Assembly (NCBI RefSeq): GCF_025273675.1
Contig: NZ_CP045809.1
Span: 930,001-994,000 of the forward strand
Direction: 5' to 3'
Length of the DNA stretch: 64,000 nt
Source: Gordonia pseudamarae
GTDB taxonomy: Bacteria; Actinomycetota; Actinomycetes; Mycobacteriales; Mycobacteriaceae
In this document: positions 27,071-37,471 of the stretch, piece by piece
How positions within the stretch are numbered: position 1 is the first letter of the stretch
How the letters are laid out: each line of letters starts with the position of its first letter
Notes under the pieces: model-generated
What the model saw: only the letters and a program-made list of their open reading frames with translations
Databases searched by the model: none
What the model was told of the DNA's origin: nothing
Program-made: the position numbers and the translations under genes

Positions 27071-28221
27071 ATGTCGCCTCGTGATGCGGTGATCGTCGAA
27101 GCCGTCCGTACCCCTATCGGGAAACGGAACGGTTCACTCGCCGGGGTGCACCCGGTGGACTTGTCCGCGCTGGTGCTGACCGAACTGGTACGGCGTACCG
27201 GTATTGATCCGGTGCTCGTCGACGATGTGGTGTGGGGGTGTGTCACCCAGCTCGGCGACCAGTCCAGCAACATTGCCCGGTTCGGTGTGCTGGCCGCGGG
27301 CTGGCCGCAGTCGGTGCCCGGTGTGACCATCAACCGCGCCTGCGGTTCGGGGCAGCAGGCCATCGAGTCGGCCGCGCACGCGGTGATCGCCGGCGCCTAC
27401 GACATCGCCGTCGCCGGTGGTGTGGAGACAATGTCGCGGGTACCTCTCGGGGCCACCCGCGCCTCCGGCTTCCCGTACGGGCAGACGGTTCTGGACCGGT
27501 ACGGTGTCGAGAAGCTCGACCAGGGCATCGGGGCCGAGCTGATCGCCGAGAAGTGGGGTCTGTCCCGCCATGCGCTCGACGAGTACGCCTCCCGGTCGCA
27601 CGAGTTGGCTGCGGCCGCCATCGATGGGGTGCGTTCGAGTCGCAGATCGTGCCGGTGGAGACCGAGGACGGCCTGTTCGCCGTCGACGAGGGTGTGCGCC
27701 GGGGCACCACACCGGACAAGCTGGCCAAGCTCAAGCCGTCGTTCCGTGAGGACGGGGTGATCCACGCGGGCAACGCGTCCCAGATCTCCGACGGTGCTTC
27801 CGCGGTGCTGATCACGACCTCGGAGAAGGCCGCAGAGCTGGGCCTGACCCCGATCGCCCGGATCGTGGCGGGTTCGGTGGTCGGCGACGACCCGGTCATG
27901 ATGCTCACCGGACCCATCCCCGCCACCCAGAAGTTGTTGGCCCGCACCGGACTGTCCATCGATGATATCGGTGCCGTCGAGGTGAACGAGGCGTTCGCGC
28001 CGGTGCCGCTGGCGTGGCAGATCGAGCTCGGTGCCAAGCCCGACCGGCTCAACCCGCTGGGCGGGGCGATCGCGCTCGGGCACCCACTGGGTGCCACCGG
28101 TGGCTTCCTGGCCATCAAGTTGATCAACCATATGCGCGACAAGGGAATCCGCTACGGACTCCAGGCCATCTGTGAGGGCGGCGGTACCGCCAACGCCACC
28201 CTCTACGAACTCATCGAATGA
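27071..28221 (+). pseudogene. Thiolase gene with a -1 frameshift
   Basis: From ATG 27071 the first frame encodes the N-terminal half, with cysteine nucleophile in INRACGSGQQAIES, up to HELAAAAID. The rest, from GAFESQIVPVETEDG through VEVNEAFAPVPLAW, GGAIALGHPLGATGG and AICEGGGTANA to the stop at 28221, is in another frame. At 27623-27633 the bases read GAT GG GGT GCG: one base is missing beside a GGGG run. Restoring it gives an intact thiolase of about 383 residues, closely like the one at 24295. Either a real inactivating mutation or a homopolymer sequencing error. AAGGAAG precedes the start. Confidence 0.88.
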
Positions 28222-28240
28222 CCGCCGATCCCGGCGGTCA
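28219..28240. terminator. Hairpin at the end of the frameshifted thiolase
   Basis: TGACCGCC-GATCCC-GGCGGTCA, a perfect 8-bp stem that includes the thiolase stop codon, 22 bp before the next start. No T run; it may attenuate or just separate the cistrons. Confidence 0.35.
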
Positions 28241-28261
28241 CTGATCAGAAGGGGAATCACT

Positions 28262-29425
28262 GTGTCACAGGGGTTTTACGAAGCCGACCACGAGGCGTTC
28301 CGGGAGGTGGTGCGGGACTTCATCGCCCGTGATGTGACCCCCAATCTGGATGTGTGGGAGGAAAACCGGGAGACCGGCCGAGCAGTCTGGAAGTCGGCCG
28401 GTGCCCTGGGGATACTCGGGCTGCGCTTCCCTTCCGAGTACGACGGCGGCGGTGCGACCGACTACCGATTCCGCTGTGTGGTCCAGGAGGAACTGGCGTG
28501 CGTGGGGGCGGCGTCGCTGGCGTCGGGTTTCTCCATCAACGAGGACATCGTCGGCTCGTATCTGATGGAGCTGGGCACTGATGCCCAGAAGCGGGCGTGG
28601 CTGCCCGGTATGGCGTCCGGCGACATCGTGACGTCGATAGCGATGTCCGAACCCGCGGCCGGCAGCGACCTGCGCGGGATGAAGACCACCGCCGTCCGCG
28701 ACGGTGACGAGTGGGTCATCAACGGCGCCAAAACCTTCATCACCAGCGGATTCTCGTCGGATGTCGTGCTCACCGCGGCCCGCACCGGCGAGCAGGACGG
28801 TCGGCCGCGGCTGTCGCTGATCCTGGTACCCACCACCACCCCCGGCTTCACCCGGGGCCGCAAGCTCCGCAAGCTCGGCCTGCACGCACAGGACACCGCG
28901 GAGATCGCGTTCAGCGATGTGCGGGTACCCGCCGACAACCTCGTGGGCGACATCGGGCGTGGTTTTCATCATCTGACCGCACAGCTTCCGCTGGAACGAC
29001 TGTCGATCGCCTGGCGGGCCCTGTGCGCCGCGGAGGCGGCGCTGGAGTGGACCATCCGGTACACGAGTGAGCGAAAAGCCTTCGGCACCCGCGTCATCGA
29101 CTTCCAGAACACCCGCTTCCGGCTCGCCGAGCTGACCACCGAGGTGGATATCACCCGCACCTTCCTGGAGCAGAGCATCCACGCCCTCAACGAGGGCCGC
29201 TTTGATGCGACTCTCGGTGCCAAGGCCAAATGGTGGACCACCGAACTGCAGAACCGTGTCGTCGACGCCTGCCTGCAGATGCACGGCGGCTACGGCTACA
29301 TGGACGAATACCCCATCTCCCGCGCCTACGCCGACGCCCGAGTTCAGACCATCGTCGGCGGCACCACCGAGATCATGAAGGAGATCATCGGCCGCGAGCT
29401 CGCCGCACGCTACCCCACATCCTGA
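28262..29425 (+). CDS. Acyl-CoA dehydrogenase, isovaleryl/long-chain type
   Basis: 387 residues. MSEPAAGSDLRGMKTTA and GAKTFITSGFSSDVVL bind FAD, and the C-terminus has QMHGGYGYMDEYPISRAYADAR and IVGGTTEIMKEIIGREL. The catalytic glutamate is in PLERLSIAW (helix G), with Gly at the MCAD position, as in isovaleryl-CoA and long-chain acyl-CoA dehydrogenases. Suits a 3-branched or bulky acyl-CoA. GTG 28262 has AAGGGGA upstream. Confidence 0.94.
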   Translation: MSQGFYEADHEAFREVVRDFIARDVTPNLDVWEENRETGRAVWKSAGALGILGLRFPSEYDGGGATDYRFRCVVQEELACVGAASLASGFSINEDIVGSYLMELGTDAQKRAWLPGMASGDIVTSIAMSEPAAGSDLRGMKTTAVRDGDEWVINGAKTFITSGFSSDVVLTAARTGEQDGRPRLSLILVPTTTPGFTRGRKLRKLGLHAQDTAEIAFSDVRVPADNLVGDIGRGFHHLTAQLPLERLSIAWRALCAAEAALEWTIRYTSERKAFGTRVIDFQNTRFRLAELTTEVDITRTFLEQSIHALNEGRFDATLGAKAKWWTTELQNRVVDACLQMHGGYGYMDEYPISRAYADARVQTIVGGTTEIMKEIIGRELAARYPTS

Positions 29426-29432
29426 CGCCTGT

Positions 29433-29720
29433 TCAGCTCCGAGGACGGCGAGTATAGGGCTGGAAGTCTGATGCGGGTCGGGAGGCGATCTCGTCGAGCT
29501 TGTGCGCGAGTCCAGGTGTTACTCGGATACGGTCTTCGATTTCCGAGCGCACGACGGCCGGAGCCAACGTGATCACTCCATCATCGTTCACCGTTGCCAG
29601 GTATCGCTGATGGCGGGCAACGGTGGCAAGGCCGGCACGCTTTCGCGAGTCGAGTTCGATCAGTGTGTCTGATACGAGCGTCCCGACGTGTGGAGACGCG
29701 GCCAACAAGAACCGCCACAT
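29433..29720 (-). CDS. Small hypothetical protein
   Basis: 95 residues, convergent to the acyl-CoA dehydrogenase with only 7 bp between stops. IELDSRKRAGL...RHQRYLATVNDDGVITLAPAVV resembles small AbrB-like antitoxin or regulator proteins of actinobacteria (memory-based, weak), followed by a charged helix with DRIRVTPGLAHKLDEI. No toxin partner is adjacent. No good ribosome site before ATG 29720, so start and even coding status are not firm. Confidence 0.45.
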   Translation of the reverse strand: MWRFLLAASPHVGTLVSDTLIELDSRKRAGLATVARHQRYLATVNDDGVITLAPAVVRSEIEDRIRVTPGLAHKLDEIASRPASDFQPYTRRPRS

Positions 29721-29732
29721 TCCGCGTTCAGA

Positions 29733-29782
29733 AATTCGTCCCGCGAACTGGATGTCGTAACAACCGGTTCGCGGGACGAATT
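29733..29782. repeat. 16-bp perfect inverted repeat between small gene and binding-protein gene
   Basis: AATTCGTCCCGCGAAC (29733-29748) and its exact complement (29767-29782) flank 18 bases. On the minus strand it lies just past the stop of the binding-protein gene at 29801, so it may end that operon; only AATTT follows. Its spacer is long for a terminator, and it could be an operator for the small gene at 29720. Confidence 0.6.
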
Positions 29783-29800
29783 CAATGTCGCGGGAGTGGG

Positions 29801-31048
29801 TCAGGAACCGAGGAGACCGATCTTCTCGGCGCCGGTGAGCTTGCCGTCCTTCACGGTGGACAGGATGAGCTGGTTGCTGCAGACGCCCTTCATGCCGGTG
29901 ACGGCGGTGCCGTCGCAGGTGAAGGTGATACCCAGACCGGCCGGCAGCACAACATCGGTGGCGCCGCGGACGGCGGTGATGATGGTGTCGGGGGTGACAT
30001 CACCGGTCAGGCCCGCGGTGGCGCGGATGAGCGCCAGCATGCCCTGGTATCCGGTGACCGCATAGCCGCTGGTGTCGGTCTCGGGGGAGTACTTGGCCAT
30101 GATGTCGCGGTACAGCTTGCTTTCCGCATCGTCGGATTCGGTGTCGGCATTGCTGAACACCTTCACGCCCTCGATGCCGGAGTCGCCGACGGCCTTGGCG
30201 ACGTCGGGGGCCACACACGGCTGCGGTGTCATGATCTGGGCGTCGGAGCCGAGCGTGCCCAGCGCTTTGAGGACCGAGGTGCACACGGTGGACTCGCCTA
30301 GGATGATCGCACCCTGCGGCTTGTGCTTGAGACCGGCGCTGACCTGCGGGGTGGCGTCGGGTGAGCCGAACGGGATGGACACGACGTTGAAGTCGATCCC
30401 GGCCGCCTTGAACGCGGGCTTGGCGATCATCTCCAGTGCGCCGAGCGCGGCCGGGTTCTCCATCGAGTAGGCGACCACCGATGTCATCTTCTGCTGGGTG
30501 GCGTAGTTGGCCATTGCCAGGGTGGCGCTGGCACCGGAGGTCCACACGAACGCCTTGTCGCCGGTCGCGTCCTCCATGCCGCCGGCCACCGAGGTGACAT
30601 ACGGGATCCCGGCGCGGGTGACGATCGGTGCGATCACACTGGTCATACCGGTATTGGTGACGACGACGGCGTTGACCTTCTGCTCCACCATCTGGTTGGC
30701 GCAGTTACGTGCCGACGCGGGCTCCTCCTGCTGCTTGCAGGAGACGAGTTCGATCGGCCGTCCGGCAATGCCGCCGAGGTTCTCGTTCGCGTACGTGGTG
30801 GCGGCCTCGGCGGCCTCGCGGGTTTCGGGCAGTGACACCGCCTGCCCGTCCTCGGCGCTGATCAGACCGATCTTGACGGCCGCACCGGAGGCGGCCTTGC
30901 CCGGGAACGAGCTGGAGTCGACGGACACGCTGCTGCTCGCGGCATCGTCGTCGTTGTCGTCACCACAGGCGGCGACCGTGGTGACCAGGAGCGCGGCCGC
31001 GGTGGCGGCAACAATCCGCGACATACGTCGGCGGCGGACTGCATTCAT
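29801..31048 (-). CDS. Branched-chain amino acid-type ABC transporter substrate-binding lipoprotein (LivK-like)
   Basis: 415 residues. Signal peptide with RRRRMSR, a hydrophobic stretch and lipobox VAAC at about residue 27, then an acidic linker (GDDNDDDAA). Periplasmic-binding fold with KIGLISAEDGQAVSLPETREAAEAA, later FPGKAASG-like and GYAVTGYQGMLALIRA segments. Paralogous to the proteins at 34907 and 61388. Last gene of the minus-strand transporter operon, with AAAGGA eight bases before ATG 31048. Binds an unknown, probably amphipathic catabolic substrate rather than leucine. Confidence 0.93.
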   Translation of the reverse strand: MNAVRRRRMSRIVAATAAALLVTTVAACGDDNDDDAASSSVSVDSSSFPGKAASGAAVKIGLISAEDGQAVSLPETREAAEAATTYANENLGGIAGRPIELVSCKQQEEPASARNCANQMVEQKVNAVVVTNTGMTSVIAPIVTRAGIPYVTSVAGGMEDATGDKAFVWTSGASATLAMANYATQQKMTSVVAYSMENPAALGALEMIAKPAFKAAGIDFNVVSIPFGSPDATPQVSAGLKHKPQGAIILGESTVCTSVLKALGTLGSDAQIMTPQPCVAPDVAKAVGDSGIEGVKVFSNADTESDDAESKLYRDIMAKYSPETDTSGYAVTGYQGMLALIRATAGLTGDVTPDTIITAVRGATDVVLPAGLGITFTCDGTAVTGMKGVCSNQLILSTVKDGKLTGAEKIGLLGS

Positions 31049-31223
31049 GGGGATGGTCCTTTCGGATGATGCGGGATCTGTCAATTTCCCAGGGGGACAG
31101 CATTGATACGGAAATGACGAGAAGTTACTGCTAGGAAGGTGGATTGATAGGAAGGTGATGGACAGCCGACCGGACGCGGGATCGCCGAGCCGGCACGGCC
31201 CGCCCATCAGGGCCGGACCACGA

Positions 31224-31976
31224 TCAGAGTGCTTCGGCGATCTGGACGGGGTCGTGATCGTACGAGCCGCCGAGGTAGGCCTGCTCGATGAGTTCGGGTG
31301 CGCCGCGAAGCTTTTCGGCCGCGTCGTGCAGGACGTTGTCGCCGTGCCGCAGTACCAGCGCGGTGTCGGCGATCTCGAGCACCAATGCCACATGCTGCTC
31401 GACGATGATCACCGCGGCCTCGGAGTCGTCGGCGACCTGACGCATCACCGGCAGCAGGCGTTCAACGATCACCGGTGCCAAACCCATACTCAGCTCATCC
31501 ACGACCAGCACTTTCGGGTGCTGGGCCAGTGCCCGGCCGATGGCGAGCATCTGCTGCTCGCCGCCGGACAGATCGCCGGCGTTGACGCGTAGCCGCTCAC
31601 CGAGGCGTGGGAAGTAGTCGAGGACCCGGTCGCGTTCGGCGGGCCAATCCCGCCGTGACGGAACGGCCAGGCGCAGATTTTCCTCCACGGTCAGCGTGGT
31701 GAACAGTTCCCGGTTGTCGGGTACCAGTGCCAGCCCCGCTTTCGCGGTGGTGCGGGCTTGGCCCGACTTGACGGCGGTCCCGGCAACCTCCACCGAACCG
31801 CCGAGCCTCGGCAGCAACCCGGCGAGGGTGAGCAGGGCGGTGGTCTTTCCCGCGCCGTTCGGTCCGAGCAGGGCGAGGATCTCGCCCTGCGCCAGATCGA
31901 AGCTCAGATCGCGAACCACCGGGCGGCCATTGGAGTAGCCTGCCGCGAGTTCGCGGCAGGACAATACGTTGCTCAT
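31224..31976 (-). CDS. ABC transporter ATP-binding protein, LivF type
   Basis: 250 residues. Walker A LLGPNGAGKTT, signature LSGGEQQMLAIGRAL, Walker B KVLVVDELSMGLAP and the H-loop EQH. Pairs with the LivG-like domain fused to the permeases; the ATG at 31976 overlaps the fusion gene stop by 4 bp (ATGA), so the proteins are made in step. Confidence 0.95.
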   Translation of the reverse strand: MSNVLSCRELAAGYSNGRPVVRDLSFDLAQGEILALLGPNGAGKTTALLTLAGLLPRLGGSVEVAGTAVKSGQARTTAKAGLALVPDNRELFTTLTVEENLRLAVPSRRDWPAERDRVLDYFPRLGERLRVNAGDLSGGEQQMLAIGRALAQHPKVLVVDELSMGLAPVIVERLLPVMRQVADDSEAAVIIVEQHVALVLEIADTALVLRHGDNVLHDAAEKLRGAPELIEQAYLGGSYDHDPVQIAEAL

Positions 31977-34768
31977 GCGGGCACTTCCTGTCCACTGTGC
32001 GCCGAACCCAGGTAGGCGCGGGTGACATCGGGATTGTTACGGACCTCGGCGGGAGTTCCGATCGCGATGCGTTTGCCGAGGTCGAGCACGACGATCCGGT
32101 CACAGACATCGAGGACCAGGTCCATGTCGTGGTCGACCATGATGATCGTGGTGCCCGCGTCCCGAATCGCCTTGAGCCGCAGACCGAGCCACGCGCTCTC
32201 GGTACTGTCGAGGCCGGCGGCGGGCTCGTCGAGCAGGACCACCCGGGGGCGTCCGGCCAGTGCCCGGGCCACCGACACGAGCTGCCGTTGTCCCTGCGAC
32301 AGTTCCCGCACCGGCCGGTCGGTCACCGTGTCCAGGTGCAGCACCTCGAACAATCGCGCCATCTGCTCGTCGTCGAGCGGAGGGTTGTCGGCGCCGCGGC
32401 CGAGTGACGCGGTGGTACCGACCATGACGTTCTCGCGCACCGACAGATCCTCGTACAGGTCGATGCCCTGGAAGGTGCGGCCGAGGCCGGCGCGACTGCG
32501 CTGATGTGGATGCTTGCCGTCGAGCGATTCGCCGGCGAGGGCGACGCTGCCCTCCGCGTTGGCGAAACCGCTGATGGCGTCGATGAAGGTGGTTTTGCCG
32601 GCGCCGTTCGGGCCGATGAGGCCGATGATCTCGCCCTCGGCCACCTCGAAGCTCACATCCTCCAGTGCGGTGACACCGCCGTAGCGGACGCCGATGCCCT
32701 CGGCCGCGAGCACGACCTTTCCGGCGGACCGGTCGATCGTGGTGTCGGCGAGCAGTTCCGGGGCGCCCGTGATGTCGTCGGGTGTCAGCGATGCATGCAG
32801 GCCGTCGTCGACGGTCTCGTCGGCGTTCCTGGAGCCCAGACGTTCTCGCAGCTGATCGATCCGGTGCAGGATGTCGGCCATGATGCCCTCGGGCTGGGCG
32901 ACGATGGTGACCACCAGCAGGATGCCCAGGGCCACCGAGTAGTACTCGCCGACGTTGGCGACACGGTCGAGGACGACGAACATGATGCCGCCCGCACCCA
33001 TCACACCGGCCAGCATCGCGCCGGATACGCAGGTGACACCGGCCAGGTAGCAGATCGCGAACACCCCGATACCGCCGACGGCGGTGAATGCCTCGGGTAC
33101 CGCCATCGTCTGCTGGTAGGCCATCATCGAACCGCCCAGACCCGCGATGAACGCACCGATCGCGAACGCGGTCAACTTGATCCGGGACACATTGATACCG
33201 GAGGCGGCCGCCGAACGCTCATTGGCACGGACGGCGAGCATCGACGCGCCGAGTCGGCTGGTGCGCAGCTTGGCCACACCGACGGCCACGATGACCAGGA
33301 TTGCCAGGCAGGCGATTCCGAAGGCGATGCGCGGATAGTTCTCGCCCGCACCGATACCCAGGTCGATCCCGAACAGTGACGGGTCCTTGATGTGGGCGCC
33401 GTCGATACCGCCGTTGTACTCGTTGTTGCGGAACCAGAAGGCCTCCAGGAACACCGCCAGGCCGAGAGTGACCACGGCGACAGGCAATCCGCGGATCCGC
33501 AGGGCGGGCAGGCCGACCACCACGCCGACCACGGTGGCCACCAGGGCCGCGAGGATGGGCGCGATCGGGAACGGGATGCCAATGTCGACGGTGAACCGGC
33601 TCAGCATGAACGCGCCGACACCGCCGAGCGTCAACTGCGCCAGCGAGATCTGACCGGCGAAACCGGTGACCACCACCTGGGACAGAGCGATGATCGCAAG
33701 GGTGAAGGTCATGATGATGGCGCCGCGGTAGCTGCCCTCGGTCACGAGCATCGCGATCAGGGCGATCAGCGTCCACACGGTGCCGGTGATCAGCAGATTC
33801 TTGGGCCGCGGTGCCGCGCCGAGAGTGCTTTGGACGAGCGTTCCGCGGGTGGGCAGCGGCTTGCCGCGCAGCACGAGGAAGCCCAGGATCATCAGCAGCG
33901 GAATCAGTTCGGCCATTCCCGATTGCGGCAGCCAGTCGATCGTCGACTGCAGGTGGGTCATCTCCGACTGCAGCATGCCGATCGCCAGGCCCGCGGACAC
34001 TGCCGGACCGATCGCGCTGAAGTTGCCCACCAGCGCGGCGGCCAGCGCGGGCACGATGAACAGGGTGTACGACACGGGGATGAGTGGAACGATCGGGGCG
34101 ATCAGAATGCCCGACAGGCCGGCGATCATCGTCGACAACGCCCAGTTGGCATAGGCGATGCGTTCGGGTGACAGACCGGTGACCAGTGCACCGGTCTCGG
34201 TTTCGGCGGCGGCCCGGGTGGCCAGACCGAACCGGGTGAGTCGGAAGGCGGCGATCAGCGCGAGCGTGAGAACGATGATGATGCCGGCGAACCACAGGCG
34301 GTCCTGCGGAATCCTGAGGTCGCCGAACTCCACCACGCCGGTCGGCAGAATCGCTTCCACCGACACGGGGTTGGTGCCGACGCGGGCGGCGAGCAGCGAT
34401 TGGACGGCCAGCATCAGCGCGATCGACGCCACGGCTTTGGCCGTGGCCGGGGCATTGCGCAGGAGCCGGAACAGCGCGAAGTAGAGGAACGCGCCGAGTG
34501 CGGCGGCGATCACCAGCGCAAGCAGCATGGCCGGAACCAGCGCGATCTCGCCGCCGAGGTCGATTGTCTTGGGAAGTCCGGGAATCGGAATGAGTAGTTC
34601 ACCCTGGCGCAGGAACGCGAACGTGTAGGCGATGTACAGGGCAATCGCTCCGGTCGCGAAATTCACCACCCCGGAACTGCGGTAGGTCATGACCAGCGCA
34701 AGGGCCAGTGCCGCATACACGGCGCCGTTGCCCAAGCCCAGCAACAAGAACTGAACGTCTTGTGTCAT
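31973..34768 (-). CDS. Fused LivH-LivM-LivG ABC transporter: two permeases and one ATPase in a single protein
   Basis: 931 residues. Residues about 1-310 are LivH-like (start FLLLGLGNGAVYAALALAL, eight or so helices), about 325-640 LivM-like (GFAGQISLAQLTLGGVGAF, later LRIRGLPVAVVTLGLA), a linker of ~40 polar residues, then a LivG-like ATPase from about 683. In the ATPase: GPNGAGKTT near residue 720, signature LSQGQRQLVSVARAL (Q for the second G), VVLLDEPAAGLD, and the H-loop VDHD. The frame is open throughout with no internal stop, so the triple fusion is in the DNA. In most bacteria these are three genes. Imports an unknown substrate across the inner membrane with LivF. Confidence 0.93.
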   Translation of the reverse strand: MTQDVQFLLLGLGNGAVYAALALALVMTYRSSGVVNFATGAIALYIAYTFAFLRQGELLIPIPGLPKTIDLGGEIALVPAMLLALVIAAALGAFLYFALFRLLRNAPATAKAVASIALMLAVQSLLAARVGTNPVSVEAILPTGVVEFGDLRIPQDRLWFAGIIIVLTLALIAAFRLTRFGLATRAAAETETGALVTGLSPERIAYANWALSTMIAGLSGILIAPIVPLIPVSYTLFIVPALAAALVGNFSAIGPAVSAGLAIGMLQSEMTHLQSTIDWLPQSGMAELIPLLMILGFLVLRGKPLPTRGTLVQSTLGAAPRPKNLLITGTVWTLIALIAMLVTEGSYRGAIIMTFTLAIIALSQVVVTGFAGQISLAQLTLGGVGAFMLSRFTVDIGIPFPIAPILAALVATVVGVVVGLPALRIRGLPVAVVTLGLAVFLEAFWFRNNEYNGGIDGAHIKDPSLFGIDLGIGAGENYPRIAFGIACLAILVIVAVGVAKLRTSRLGASMLAVRANERSAAASGINVSRIKLTAFAIGAFIAGLGGSMMAYQQTMAVPEAFTAVGGIGVFAICYLAGVTCVSGAMLAGVMGAGGIMFVVLDRVANVGEYYSVALGILLVVTIVAQPEGIMADILHRIDQLRERLGSRNADETVDDGLHASLTPDDITGAPELLADTTIDRSAGKVVLAAEGIGVRYGGVTALEDVSFEVAEGEIIGLIGPNGAGKTTFIDAISGFANAEGSVALAGESLDGKHPHQRSRAGLGRTFQGIDLYEDLSVRENVMVGTTASLGRGADNPPLDDEQMARLFEVLHLDTVTDRPVRELSQGQRQLVSVARALAGRPRVVLLDEPAAGLDSTESAWLGLRLKAIRDAGTTIIMVDHDMDLVLDVCDRIVVLDLGKRIAIGTPAEVRNNPDVTRAYLGSAHSGQEVPA

Positions 34769-34815
34769 CGTGAAAGCCTTTGATCTCGTTCGTTGATCCT
34801 GGTCAGGATGCGGGA

Positions 34816-34844
34816 GGCGGCGGCCCGGGAGCCGGGCCGCCGCC
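34816..34844. terminator. GC-rich hairpin between binding-protein and permease genes
   Basis: GGCGGCGGCCCGG, a 3-nt loop, and the exact complement: 13-bp perfect stem in the 138-bp gap downstream of the binding-protein gene (minus strand). No T run. It likely stabilises or partly stops the binding-protein mRNA, giving more binding protein than transporter. Confidence 0.55.
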
Positions 34845-34906
34845 CGTCGCTGTTACGTGGGGGCCACTGCCGCGGCCACGGGTCGTGGCGGTGACACCCC
34901 GGTCGA

Positions 34907-36160
34907 CTACTTGGGTGCCACCTGGCCACCGGTGAGCTTGCCGTCCTCGATGACCGCGAGGATGGAACCACTGCTGCACACCGACTTCAGCATCGGGTTG
35001 GCGGTGCCGTCGCAGGTGAAGGTGAGTCCGCCACCGGCCGGCAGGACGACGTCCTTGGCGGACCTGATGGCCGTGGCCACGGCTTCCGGAGAGGTGTCCT
35101 CGCCCAGGTCGGTGGTGGCGCGGACAAGCCCGAGCACACCCTGGTAACCGACGTAGGCGTAGCCGCTGGTGTCGGTGCCGGGACGGTACTTGTCGACGAC
35201 GGCGTGGTACAGCCGCGCCTCGTCGTCGTCGCCGGTGGTCTGTGCGGCGGTGAAGATCTTGGTGCCGTTGATGCTGTCACCCACCGCCGAGACGACGTTC
35301 GGGGTGGCGCAGGCCTGGATGCCGAGCTTCTGGCCCTGGTATCCAACGGTGCCCAGCGCCTTGAGTGTGGATGTGCACGAGGTGGTTTCGCCGACGATCA
35401 CGACCGCCTCGGGATCGCCGGAGATCCCGGCGCTCACCTGCGGGGTGGCGTCCGGGGTGCCCGGCGGGATGGCCACGATGTTCAGTGTGACGCCCGCGGC
35501 CTGGAAGTAGGGGGTGCCCATCATCTTCAGGCCGTTGACCGCGGCCGGGACGTCGATGGTGAAGGCGGTGACGTTCTTGAAGCCGTTGGTCTTGGCGTAG
35601 GCGGCCATCGACTCGAGAGCCGACGGGAAGCCGCCGCTCCACATGAACGAGTAGGGGTTGGTCAGTTCCTGCGTGCTCTGTCCTGCGGTCGCCACGTAGG
35701 GGATCTTGGCGCCGGCGATGATCGGCACCATCACATCGCCCAGGCCGGTGGTGGTGATGACCACGGCCGAGACCTTCTGCTCCACCATGCGGTTGGCGCA
35801 GTCGCGGGCCGAGGTCGGCTCCTCGGCCTGCTTGCAGATCACCAGCTCGATCTTGTGTCCGCCCATGCCGTTCAGGTGCTCGTTGGCGTACTGCGCCGCG
35901 GCCTCCGCGGCCTGGCGGTTCTCCGGCGCCGAGATGGCCTGGCCGCCCTCGTTGTTGATCAGCCCGATCTTGATGGTGCTGCCCGCGGCGGCGTTGCCGG
36001 GGAAGGCGCCGTCGGGTGCGGAGACCGACGTGCCGGCGTCATCGCTGCCGTTGTCGTCGTCGCCGCACGCGGCGAGCGCGGGAACGGCGAGCAGTGCCGA
36101 CGCCGCCAGCAGGGTCGCGGCCCGGAGGGTGGTACGGCGGGGACGCCGGAGGGTCTTCAT
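34907..36160 (-). CDS. Branched-chain amino acid-type ABC substrate-binding lipoprotein, first gene of operon
   Basis: 417 residues. RRPRRTTLRAATLL followed by a hydrophobic segment and lipobox LAAC at about residue 32, then an acidic linker. KIGLINNEGGQAISAPENRQAAEAA and GYAYVGYQGVLGLVRATTD align with the paralogues at 29801 and 61388. AAGGAG is seven bases upstream of ATG 36160. Leads the operon with the fused permease/ATPase and LivF, so it is the primary receptor of that importer. The ligand cannot be read from sequence. Confidence 0.93.
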   Translation of the reverse strand: MKTLRRPRRTTLRAATLLAASALLAVPALAACGDDDNGSDDAGTSVSAPDGAFPGNAAAGSTIKIGLINNEGGQAISAPENRQAAEAAAQYANEHLNGMGGHKIELVICKQAEEPTSARDCANRMVEQKVSAVVITTTGLGDVMVPIIAGAKIPYVATAGQSTQELTNPYSFMWSGGFPSALESMAAYAKTNGFKNVTAFTIDVPAAVNGLKMMGTPYFQAAGVTLNIVAIPPGTPDATPQVSAGISGDPEAVVIVGETTSCTSTLKALGTVGYQGQKLGIQACATPNVVSAVGDSINGTKIFTAAQTTGDDDEARLYHAVVDKYRPGTDTSGYAYVGYQGVLGLVRATTDLGEDTSPEAVATAIRSAKDVVLPAGGGLTFTCDGTANPMLKSVCSSGSILAVIEDGKLTGGQVAPK

Positions 36161-36329
36161 AGTGGCTCCTTGTGTTTCGGCGTGGGATCGGTGTGCGGAG
36201 TGGGATCGCTGTGAGCGGTGAGATCGCATACTAGGTGCGTGATGATCACGGAGTTTCGTGATGCGGCACCTTGGCATGGGATACGCCCGCCCCTAGGCGA
36301 ATTGTGCAAGTTGTACCCGGTGACCGACG

Positions 36330-36341
36330 CCACAATTGTGG
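36330..36341. promoter_or_regulatory. 12-bp perfect palindrome in divergent promoter region
   Basis: CCACAATTGTGG is self-complementary. It lies in the 294-bp gap (36161-36454) between the divergent binding-protein operon and the flavoprotein operon, a good place for a shared operator. No regulator is known for it. The rest of this gap shows no gene. Confidence 0.35.
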
Positions 36342-36397
36342 TCTGTCCCACTGATTCGGACAACGGGGCGGTCGTCCGAGAACGCGCACTATGTTAG

Positions 36398-37470
<1,073 letters not shown>

Positions 37471-37471
<1 letters not shown>

